A model generated the notes under the pieces. That model had not been told where the DNA came from, made no database searches, and worked only from the letters and a program-made list of their open reading frames with translations. Below are positions 1 through 5,115 of a stretch of 5,115 bases of DNA, in pieces. Within the stretch, counting starts at the first letter, position 1; each line of letters begins with the position of its first letter. The DNA is taken from NCBI GenBank assembly GCA_017860375.1, contig JAGDMB010000268.1, forward strand, positions 1 through 5,115, given 5' to 3'. The DNA is from Bacteroidota bacterium. GTDB lineage: Bacteria > Bacteroidota > Bacteroidia > Bacteroidales > UBA10428. The position numbers were made by a program, and so were the translations under genes.

Positions 1-939
1 AGTGCAGCATGGTATAACGGGTATTTTGATGATTATCCCGATAGTGTTCTGATTGGTATGGAAGTATTCAATCATGGCTATGGAGAACTTATTGCATATA
101 TACGGGATGGTATAACTTTATGGGATTCTGTCAATGCTGCAAGAGATTGCGATGATCTGAGGTGGGGATTTTCAGGTGATGACTGGCACAGTTCGGATTT
201 CGGGCATAATTACAATTGGCATTACATGGCTTCTCTTACCTATCCGTCGTTCAGAGCAAATCTTAAAGCCGGGGCATTTACCTTTTCGTATCAAAAAAGT
301 GGCGGAGGGATTGCAGCAGTGCCCATTCTTACGGGAGTTACTGTGACAGGGTCAACCATAGCGATAACGGCTTCGGGGGCTACAAGCGTTGCATGGATTG
401 ACAATAAGAGCGATACAATAGATTCGGATTACAGTATTGATGTGTGTACGGTATCAACAAATTTCGTTCGTGCGGTTTTGACGAACAGTTATGGCGCCAC
501 CTACACACAACCTTTTGGATTAATGGCGATACCTGATCCAACCATAATCACTCAACCAGCCGGCGCAACGATTTGCGACGGAGGAACTCATTCGATGAGC
601 GTATCAGCATCCAATGGCACTTCATCTCTCGTTTACCAATGGGAAGAATCGGATGACAACGGTGGTGCGGATGCATGGGCAAACACGGTGGGGGGCAGTG
701 GATCGACAACCGCACACTTTACCTCTCCCGCACTGACCTCGACACGATATTACAGGGTAGTGGTAAGCGCCACCGGCAACGGATGCAATCCGATCACGAG
801 CAGTTCTGTTGCAGTAACAGCTGTAGCAGATCCTGCAATCACAACGCAACCATCAGGCGCTGTTATATGCTGTAATGATACTCATTCAATGAGTGTTATG
901 GTATCCGGTGGTATTCATGTAGAATGTTGGATCGGATAG
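1..939 (+). CDS. Secreted PHP-domain/Ig-like repeat protein, 5' fragment (partial at window edge, frameshifted at 3' end)
   Basis: The frame is open from base 1, so the true start lies upstream; the first ATG at 58 is internal. About 312 residues are visible. Residues 15-70 resemble the C-terminal part of PHP-family metallophosphoesterases: GMEVFNH, then LWDSVNAARD, then GFSGDDWH (residues 56-63), where the Asp-Asp-x-His cluster fits the metal-binding 'ASDDAH' type motif. Residues 76-174 continue like the beta-rich tail of such proteins, with LKAGAFTFSY, a GVTVTGSTIAI strand pair, NFVRAVLTNSYG and TQPFGL. From residue 179 (DPTIITQP) a complete Ig-like repeat of 98 residues follows, with YQWEES and YYRVVVSATGNGC. 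A second copy starts at residue 277 and breaks off at a TAG (937-939), where homology moves to another frame. As read, this piece lacks the C-terminal sorting domain needed for T9SS export. The PHP call is from motif recognition and the substrate is unknown. It could also be called simply an Ig-like-domain surface protein. Confidence 0.72.
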   Translation, partial: SAAWYNGYFDDYPDSVLIGMEVFNHGYGELIAYIRDGITLWDSVNAARDCDDLRWGFSGDDWHSSDFGHNYNWHYMASLTYPSFRANLKAGAFTFSYQKSGGGIAAVPILTGVTVTGSTIAITASGATSVAWIDNKSDTIDSDYSIDVCTVSTNFVRAVLTNSYGATYTQPFGLMAIPDPTIITQPAGATICDGGTHSMSVSASNGTSSLVYQWEESDDNGGADAWANTVGGSGSTTAHFTSPALTSTRYYRVVVSATGNGCNPITSSSVAVTAVADPAITTQPSGAVICCNDTHSMSVMVSGGIHVECWIG

Positions 940-1060
940 TTCCGGTTTCACCACACCGTCACATCCATCGGTAAAATATTATAAAGTTGTTATTTCAAGC
1001 AGCGGAGCGGGTTGTTATTCACCATTGGAAAGTGAAATAGTTTCCGTATCAAGGGAGACT
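535..1060 (+). repeat. Two tandem Ig-like protein repeats, second one truncated internally
   Basis: Copy 1 is 535-828 and copy 2 is 829-1060. Shared landmarks are DPxIxTQPxGAxIC, then THSMSV, and later YY(R/K)VV(V/I)S with a Cys-containing turn (GNGC in copy 1, GAGC in copy 2). The similarity is clear at protein level and moderate at DNA level, so this is an old domain duplication and not a recent identical one. Such repeats are common spacers in Bacteroidota surface proteins. Confidence 0.75.
920..939 (+). other. Frameshift/deletion junction in the second Ig-like repeat
   Basis: The upstream frame stops at 937-939 (TAG) and the downstream frame is blocked by TAG at 920-922, so the frame change must fall within this interval. 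The first repeat spans 294 bases (535-828) and the second only about 232 (829-1060). The difference is about 62 bases, which is 3n+2 and exactly the remainder needed to explain the observed shift of frame. The missing part corresponds to the segment around YQWEES in the first repeat, which carries the core Trp of the fold. Confidence 0.7.
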
Positions 1061-2029
1061 GAACCGCCCACTTTTACCGTGCCGGCTGACATAACGGTAT
1101 ACAAAGATCCGAATTGCAACTATGATGTATCCACCGCCATAACCGGTGATGTGACGGATGAAGACGATAACTGCGATGCCTCACTGGAAGCAACCTATAG
1201 CGATGTTGATGATAACGGACCTTGCGCAGGTGAACGGATCATCACCCGTACATGGAACCTTACCGATGACTGCGGCAACAAAACGGAGAATGTTCAAATC
1301 ATAAGCGTTGTACCGGTATTGGAAATCGGAGGGCCTTATGAATCCTGTGAGGGGAAAAACATCGAGCTGGATGCGGGTGGCGGATTCAGCAGTTACCTCT
1401 GGAACACAGAGGAGACAACCCAAAAGATTGAAGTCACTGAATCAGGCGTTTATTCGGTAACGGTCACGAATAGCCTGGGGGATTCCGCATCGGATGAGAC
1501 ACAGGTTACCTTCTTCCCATTGCCCGATCCGCAATTACCTGAAGACACCACCGTGCTTGCAACGGATACACTTACACTGGATGCCGGAAGCGGATACCCG
1601 TATTATCTATGGAGCACCGGATCGGAAGATCAGATCATTAAAATTTATGATTTGACGGTGGGAAATTATCTGTTTGGCCTGCAGGTAACCGATGAGAATG
1701 GTTGTATCGGATATGACTCTGTCCGGGCTACAGTCATTGCCGGAACTTACCTGAAGGATCCTTCTGGCAATCTCACCTTTGAGATATATCCGGTGCCGGG
1801 GAAAGATATTATTTACCTGAAGCCCGGAAGCAACATTGACGAAGAGACCATGATACGAATTATGGATAGTACAGGAAGGATCATGCTGGAAAGGAAAGTT
1901 GAAAAACTATATGACTCCGTTGCCTTCCCTGTTGACATTTCAGGCCTCTATGATGGCAGTTATTATCTGTCAATAAGCAATACGGATGCAATGAATGTGG
2001 TGAGAATTGCGAAAATATCCGGACGATAA
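923..2029 (+). CDS. HYR-like / Ig-like repeat protein with T9SS type A sorting domain, 3' fragment of the same broken gene
   Basis: The frame opens after a TAG at 920-922. Homology to the preceding Ig-like repeat starts at once (NVGSDSSGFTT, then KYYKVVISSSGAGC, matching YYRVVVSATGNGC upstream). Gene callers would probably start at the TTG at 1025, but that is an internal Leu codon of the repeat with no convincing ribosome binding site. Next comes a HYR-like domain (about 1061-1309; FTVPADITVY, DNCDASLEATYSD, RTWNLTDDCGNKT). Two related beta-sandwich repeats follow (about 1313-1738), each with LDAG.G and YLW. The C-terminal domain (about 1778-2026) has FEIYPVPGKDIIYL, RIMDSTGRIMLERKV, VDISGLYDGSYYLSI and a final VVRIAKISGR. 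This is the usual pattern of a T9SS type A sorting domain, which directs export across the outer membrane and surface attachment or release in Bacteroidota. Without the upstream part it has no signal peptide, so alone it is probably not a functional product. Confidence 0.75.
   Translation, partial: NVGSDSSGFTTPSHPSVKYYKVVISSSGAGCYSPLESEIVSVSRETEPPTFTVPADITVYKDPNCNYDVSTAITGDVTDEDDNCDASLEATYSDVDDNGPCAGERIITRTWNLTDDCGNKTENVQIISVVPVLEIGGPYESCEGKNIELDAGGGFSSYLWNTEETTQKIEVTESGVYSVTVTNSLGDSASDETQVTFFPLPDPQLPEDTTVLATDTLTLDAGSGYPYYLWSTGSEDQIIKIYDLTVGNYLFGLQVTDENGCIGYDSVRATVIAGTYLKDPSGNLTFEIYPVPGKDIIYLKPGSNIDEETMIRIMDSTGRIMLERKVEKLYDSVAFPVDISGLYDGSYYLSISNTDAMNVVRIAKISGR
1367..1738 (+). repeat. Two tandem YLW-type beta-sandwich repeats, period about 210 bases
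   Basis: LDAGGGFSSYLWNT starts at 1367 and LDAGSGYPYYLWST at 1577. Each is followed by a region rich in I, V and T, SGVYSVTVTNSLG in copy 1 and VGNYLFGLQVTDENGC in copy 2. This pattern (LDAG, then YLW.TG, then a Y-V-T-V strand and a GC turn) is widespread in T9SS cargo proteins directly ahead of the sorting domain, where it probably acts as a stalk. Confidence 0.65.
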
Positions 2030-2059
2030 AAAACCCTGGCGTTTTATTTCTTCCGGGGT
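2028..2059 (-). terminator. Candidate weak terminator of the minus-strand sensor gene
   Basis: Read on the minus strand, ACCC-C-GG (2059-2053) can pair with CC-A-GGGT (2039-2033) around a 13-base loop. The stem has one C/A mismatch and is followed by a run of T (plus-strand A run at 2028-2033). Read on the plus strand the same bases form a 7-bp stem with a G-U pair but have no T run after it. It lies 38-69 bases past the sensor stop codon at 2097-2099, in a gap between convergent genes. The stem is short and the loop long, so support is modest. Confidence 0.35.
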
Positions 2060-2069
2060 CCGAAGGACC
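2057..2069. other. Small perfect hairpin GGTCC-GAA-GGACC in the convergent intergenic gap
   Basis: Five base pairs with a three-base loop, extendable by one G-T pair (2056/2070) when read on the plus strand. There is no T run on either side, so it is not a canonical terminator by itself, and it overlaps the right arm of the candidate terminator stem, so the two structures exclude each other. It may help end transcription from either direction, or it may have no function. Confidence 0.3.
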
Positions 2070-2096
2070 TGCCTGCCTCAAACAGGAATCGATTGC

Positions 2097-5000
2097 TCAG
2101 GTGCCGTTTTTGCTTTTTGCTTCTTTCAATTCGTTTTTAAGCTTCCGTAATTCCCTCAGTTGTTCCGCTTCCTTATTTCGAAGGGATGCTCTTTCTGTGA
2201 TCCACGACTCCTCCCTTCTCCTCATTTCTTCCTGTGTTGCCATCATTTCTTCAAGATTTTGTTTCATTTCTTCCTCCTGGGCCTGAAGTTCGTTGCGTTG
2301 CACATCGGCCTGTTCGAGAAGGATCTCGGTTTGCTTTTTTGCCTTGGCTATCGAAATGAAGGAAGAAATATTCTCCGCAATTTTCTCCATGAATTTCACC
2401 TTGTATTCTTCCAGCGGACGAAGCGATGCCACTTCAATCACCCCCTGAACCATATCACTGTATTGTAACGGGATCAGATAAATATAGTTCGGGGCAATCT
2501 CCCCGAGTCCCGAGGACAATTTTACATAGCCCTTCGGAATGTCCGTTATAAGGATTGTTTTCCTTTCATTATAGCAGGTTCCGACGTATCCCTCGCCGGG
2601 TTTGCATTGGGTGAACAAATGTTCCCTGTTCATGGCATAGGATGACTCCATTGCAAGGTATACTTCCTCGGCGGAGTGTGCTTTGTGTACAACAAAAACA
2701 GCTCCCATTGTAATGCCCACATAATCCACCAGTTCGGAAAGAATGCCGGTTGCCATTTTTTTAATATCATTTCCGGCCGAAACAATAATGCTGGAGAATT
2801 TTGCAATCCCCTCATTCATGAATCGTATTTCCAATTCCCTCTGGTCCCTTTCCTTTATTTCTTCCCGCTGTTGTTCAACCTCAGCCATTTTTTGCTGTAT
2901 CACTTCTTCTCCTTCCCTGATCTTTGATTCCAGAATTTCTTTATCCCGTTTGACCTGTGCCATCCTTTGTTTAACAAAAAAATAAACCAGAGAGGCCAAA
3001 ACCAGGAGTACGGTGATTCTGAAAATCCATGTTTTCCAGAATGGGGGTTTAATTCTGATCATCAGCGACACACCCTCTTCATTCCATATACCATCATTAT
3101 TAGAACCTTTTACCCGGAAAACATAATTGCCGGCATCCAGATTGGTGTAAGAAGCTATACGTTTCGTGCCAACGTAATTCCAATCCTCTTCAAATCCTTC
3201 CAGTTTGTACGCATATTGATTCTGATCCGGGGCTGTATAATCCAGCGCCACAAATTCGAATGAAAATACAGACTGTTTATGGGTTAGCGTAATTTTTTTT
3301 GTCTGGGAGATATCCTTTTTCAGGGGAGATCCGTGCACATTGATCGCAACCGGTTTATTAAATATGGTAAAATTGGTTATCACAACCGGAGGTATGGTAG
3401 AATTATCGTGAAGGCTGTCGGGATAAAAAATATTATATCCGTTGGTCCCGCCAAAAAGTATTTCGCCTTTGGAAGACTTGTAGCAACTGTTTCGTATGAA
3501 ACTTTTTCCCTGAAGGCCATCCGTCAGGTTATAATTCTTAAACGTACCCTTTTTGAGTTCAAATCTGGAGATCCCGTCAGAAGTGCTTATCCATATATCA
3601 CCGTGGTCATCTTCTACCAAACCGGTGATGTTATTACTGGGTAGCCCGTTTTGCATATAATAGCGGGTAAATAGCAGTTTTTTAGGATCGAAGTGATTTA
3701 ATCCATTGATAGTACCTATCCAATAGGTGGAGTCGCTCCCAACCAGGATTATGCTGATCTGGTTGTTGCTTATGCTGTTTTCATCTGATTCTTTGAAACT
3801 ATAATTTTTAAAAGTCTCCTTTTCGGGATTGAAAACAGTGAACCCATCCGTATGCCCCAAAATAATATTGCCGTCAAAGTCCTCAGCCAGATTTAAAACC
3901 CAGCTGGAATTCAAATCGCTGTTTTCCGAAGTATACGTAGTAAAAGTCCGGCTCGATTTATGAAATTGTGCAAAGCCATACCCGCCGAAGGTCATCCATA
4001 TGCGGCCTTTACGATCCAGTAAAATATCGTATATATTGTTGTTGGGAATTCCATCTTTATCACTTGTAAAGGTTGTGAAAGCCATACTTTTGCGATTGTA
4101 AAGGTTCAAAGCGCAATCCCAGCCCCCTACCCATACATCCTGATCACCATCCCTGCAAATTGCCAGTACCGCATTGCTCTTCATGCTGGTATTCTTTGTG
4201 TTCAGGTGAATTACCTTGCCTGAATTCCGATCGCAAATATTGACTCCGCCCCCATCGGTTCCCACCCATAAGGTTCCATCCATATCCTCATAAAAACAAC
4301 TCACCGCATTGTAACTTAAGCTATTACTATTCCCCGGTATTTTTCTGTAGGTATAGATCTTTTTGGTATTTCTTTTTGCCACATTCACTCCGCCTGTATA
4401 GGTACCCACCCAGATATTTCCTGCTCTATCTTCAGACAGGGCATGCACAGAATTATTATTCAGGCTATTGGGATTCGTCTCGTCAACCTGATAATTTACA
4501 AATGTTTTGCTATCGTAATCAAAGTAATCGAGACCGCCATTCTCTGTACCAACCCAAATCCCGTTTCTTTTATTGCCAAAAAGGGCTAATACTTTAAGCC
4601 GATTTGCATCCGTTGTGACAGGGGCATAGGCTTCAAATACAGGTTTTCCGATATTATCGGAAGCGATACGACAGATTCCGCCTCCCAGCGTACCAACCCA
4701 GATATTTCCAGCATTATCTTTGGTCATGGAGGTTATGTTGTTATGGGGAAGACTTCCGGGTTCATTCGCATCATGATAATAGTGCGTAAAAGTTTTCGTT
4801 TCAGGGTTCAAAAGATTAAGTCCCCCGTTTTCAGTACTTACCCAAAGGCGTCCTTCATTATCTGCCATTATACAGCGAACATTATCATTGCTTAAACTAG
4901 CAGGGTCATTTGCATTATGCCTGTAATGGATGAACGTATTTTCCTTCCTGTTGAACATATTAAGGCCGGTACCATCATTCCCAATCCATAGTTGTCCCTT

Positions 5001-5115
5001 CTTATCTTCACAAAGGGTATAGGCCCTTGGTCCGCTTATACTTTTGGGGTTGTTTTCATCGGGTGTAAAATTGATAAAATTATCAAGGTCCCGGTTGTAA
5101 AGGCTTAGTCCGCCG
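2097..5115 (-). CDS. Membrane sensor: two-component-regulator propeller, Y_Y_Y domain, transmembrane helix, GAF domain, coiled coil (5' end outside window)
   Basis: The frame is open to the window edge, giving 1005 visible residues. The ATG at 4958 is internal, because propeller motif LWIGNDGTGLN lies before it. Residues 1 to about 563 are beta-propeller blades with W(I/V)GT..GG(L/V) signatures every 43-49 residues. Residues about 626-692 form a Y_Y_Y domain (YAYKLEGFEEDWNYVG, YTNLDAGNYVFRVKGSN, then IKPPFWKTW). A single membrane helix covers residues 695-716 (WIFRITVLLVLASLVYFFVK), followed by a charged coiled coil (about 717-767) and a GAF domain (about 768-922; MATGILSELVDYVGITMGAVFVV, GEGYVGTC, TDIPKGYVKLSSGLGE, QGVIEVASL). 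A second coiled coil (about 927-1002; LQAQEEEMKQNLEEMMATQEEM) runs to the stop. By analogy with hybrid two-component sensors, the propeller and Y_Y_Y part should face the periplasm and bind a ligand, and the GAF part should be cytoplasmic. No kinase or DNA-binding output domain is present, so the partner is unknown. Promoter and signal peptide are outside the window. Confidence 0.85.
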   Translation of the reverse strand, partial: GGLSLYNRDLDNFINFTPDENNPKSISGPRAYTLCEDKKGQLWIGNDGTGLNMFNRKENTFIHYRHNANDPASLSNDNVRCIMADNEGRLWVSTENGGLNLLNPETKTFTHYYHDANEPGSLPHNNITSMTKDNAGNIWVGTLGGGICRIASDNIGKPVFEAYAPVTTDANRLKVLALFGNKRNGIWVGTENGGLDYFDYDSKTFVNYQVDETNPNSLNNNSVHALSEDRAGNIWVGTYTGGVNVAKRNTKKIYTYRKIPGNSNSLSYNAVSCFYEDMDGTLWVGTDGGGVNICDRNSGKVIHLNTKNTSMKSNAVLAICRDGDQDVWVGGWDCALNLYNRKSMAFTTFTSDKDGIPNNNIYDILLDRKGRIWMTFGGYGFAQFHKSSRTFTTYTSENSDLNSSWVLNLAEDFDGNIILGHTDGFTVFNPEKETFKNYSFKESDENSISNNQISIILVGSDSTYWIGTINGLNHFDPKKLLFTRYYMQNGLPSNNITGLVEDDHGDIWISTSDGISRFELKKGTFKNYNLTDGLQGKSFIRNSCYKSSKGEILFGGTNGYNIFYPDSLHDNSTIPPVVITNFTIFNKPVAINVHGSPLKKDISQTKKITLTHKQSVFSFEFVALDYTAPDQNQYAYKLEGFEEDWNYVGTKRIASYTNLDAGNYVFRVKGSNNDGIWNEEGVSLMIRIKPPFWKTWIFRITVLLVLASLVYFFVKQRMAQVKRDKEILESKIREGEEVIQQKMAEVEQQREEIKERDQRELEIRFMNEGIAKFSSIIVSAGNDIKKMATGILSELVDYVGITMGAVFVVHKAHSAEEVYLAMESSYAMNREHLFTQCKPGEGYVGTCYNERKTILITDIPKGYVKLSSGLGEIAPNYIYLIPLQYSDMVQGVIEVASLRPLEEYKVKFMEKIAENISSFISIAKAKKQTEILLEQADVQRNELQAQEEEMKQNLEEMMATQEEMRRREESWITERASLRNKEAEQLRELRKLKNELKEAKSKNGT
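3426..5114 (-). repeat. Propeller-blade repeats of the sensor (12 full signatures plus one partial)
   Basis: The blade signatures, from the N-terminal side, are: partial GGLSLY at the edge, LWIGNDGTGLN, LWVSTENGGLN, IWVGTLGGG, IWVGTENGGLD, IWVGTYTGGVN, LWVGTDGGGVN, VWVGGWDCALN, IWMTFGGYG, IILGHTDG, YWIGTINGLN, IWISTSDG and ILFGGTNG. Spacing is 43-49 residues (about 130-147 bases). At DNA level only short stretches are conserved, for example cccagatatttcc at 4409-4421 and 4697-4709, exactly 288 bases (two blades) apart. Related sensors carry 14 blades in two seven-bladed propellers, so probably only about one blade and the signal peptide lie beyond the window edge. Confidence 0.8.

Larger units (their letters stand above)
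1..2029 (+). pseudogene. Whole disrupted gene: PHP-like domain, two Ig-like repeats, HYR-like domain, two YLW repeats, T9SS sorting domain
   Basis: The two fragments are read here as one ancestral gene. The C-terminal half of the second Ig-like repeat is found only in the second frame, its N-terminal half only in the first, and the downstream domains continue without another stop to 2029. The intact protein would have been an exported enzyme-like domain followed by beta-sandwich spacers and a T9SS tail. The 5' end is outside the window. The break could be a real inactivating deletion or an assembly error inside a repeated region; the sequence alone cannot decide. Because about 20 residues of the repeat are also missing, a simple one-base sequencing error does not explain it. 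Confidence 0.65.

Noticed and set aside
622..875. Small overlapping open frames on both strands inside the Ig-like repeat
   Set aside because: Both overlap the well-supported repeat frame and their Cys/Arg-rich translations have no recognisable motif.
920..939. Programmed ribosomal frameshifting at the break
   Set aside because: There is no slippery heptamer or obvious downstream pseudoknot in this interval, and about 20 residues of the repeat would still be absent after shifting.
1025..2029. Treating the TTG at 1025 as the start of an independent gene
   Set aside because: The codon is inside an Ig-like repeat whose preceding residues (from 923) match the neighbouring copy. There is no convincing Shine-Dalgarno sequence, no signal peptide and no intergenic gap, so this is the 3' part of a broken gene.
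2101..3644. Several plus-strand open frames of 61-103 codons opposite the sensor gene
   Set aside because: They are antisense to a clear, conserved coding frame, rich in Phe, Ser and Ile as expected for the complement of such a gene, and show no domain features.
2097..4958. Starting the sensor at the ATG at 4958
   Set aside because: The frame stays open to the window edge and encodes another propeller blade motif (LWIGNDGTGLN) and part of one more before that Met, so the start is further upstream.
3426..5114. Regularly spaced repeats as a CRISPR-like or tandem DNA array
   Set aside because: The period of about 144 bases is explained by protein blades in a continuous reading frame. DNA identity between units is limited to short stretches and there are no unique spacers.

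Overview
The window looks like a piece of a Bacteroidota chromosome or metagenomic contig. Two signs point there independently. The first is a secreted multidomain protein ending in a type A sorting domain of the type IX secretion system (T9SS). The second is a large membrane sensor with a 'two-component regulator propeller' plus Y_Y_Y periplasmic part, an architecture especially common in that phylum. Both genes run off the window edges, so neither natural start is visible.

Layout. Bases 1-2029 (+) hold the 3' part of one long gene for a secreted protein, now broken into two reading frames. The first piece (1-939) carries the end of a PHP-type metallophosphoesterase-like domain, one complete Ig-like repeat and the start of a second. 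The second piece (923-2029) carries the rest of that repeat, a HYR-like domain, two related beta-sandwich repeats and the T9SS sorting domain. The break lies in the second Ig-like repeat, where about 62 bases appear to be missing compared with the first. That loss both shifts the frame and removes the core strand of the fold. Bases 2030-2096 are a short intergenic gap between convergent genes, with hairpin potential and a weak candidate terminator. Bases 2097-5115 (-) encode 1005 visible residues of a sensor: about 13 beta-propeller blades, a Y_Y_Y domain, one membrane helix, a coiled coil, a GAF domain and a C-terminal coiled coil. No histidine kinase, receiver, HTH, GGDEF or phosphatase output domain follows.

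The two genes converge and do not form an operon, and nothing in the sequence links their functions. There are no RNA genes, CRISPR arrays, insertion sequences or attachment sites that I can support. I see no convincing new multi-gene system. The points most worth following are the disrupted secreted PHP protein and the sensor with no recognisable output domain.
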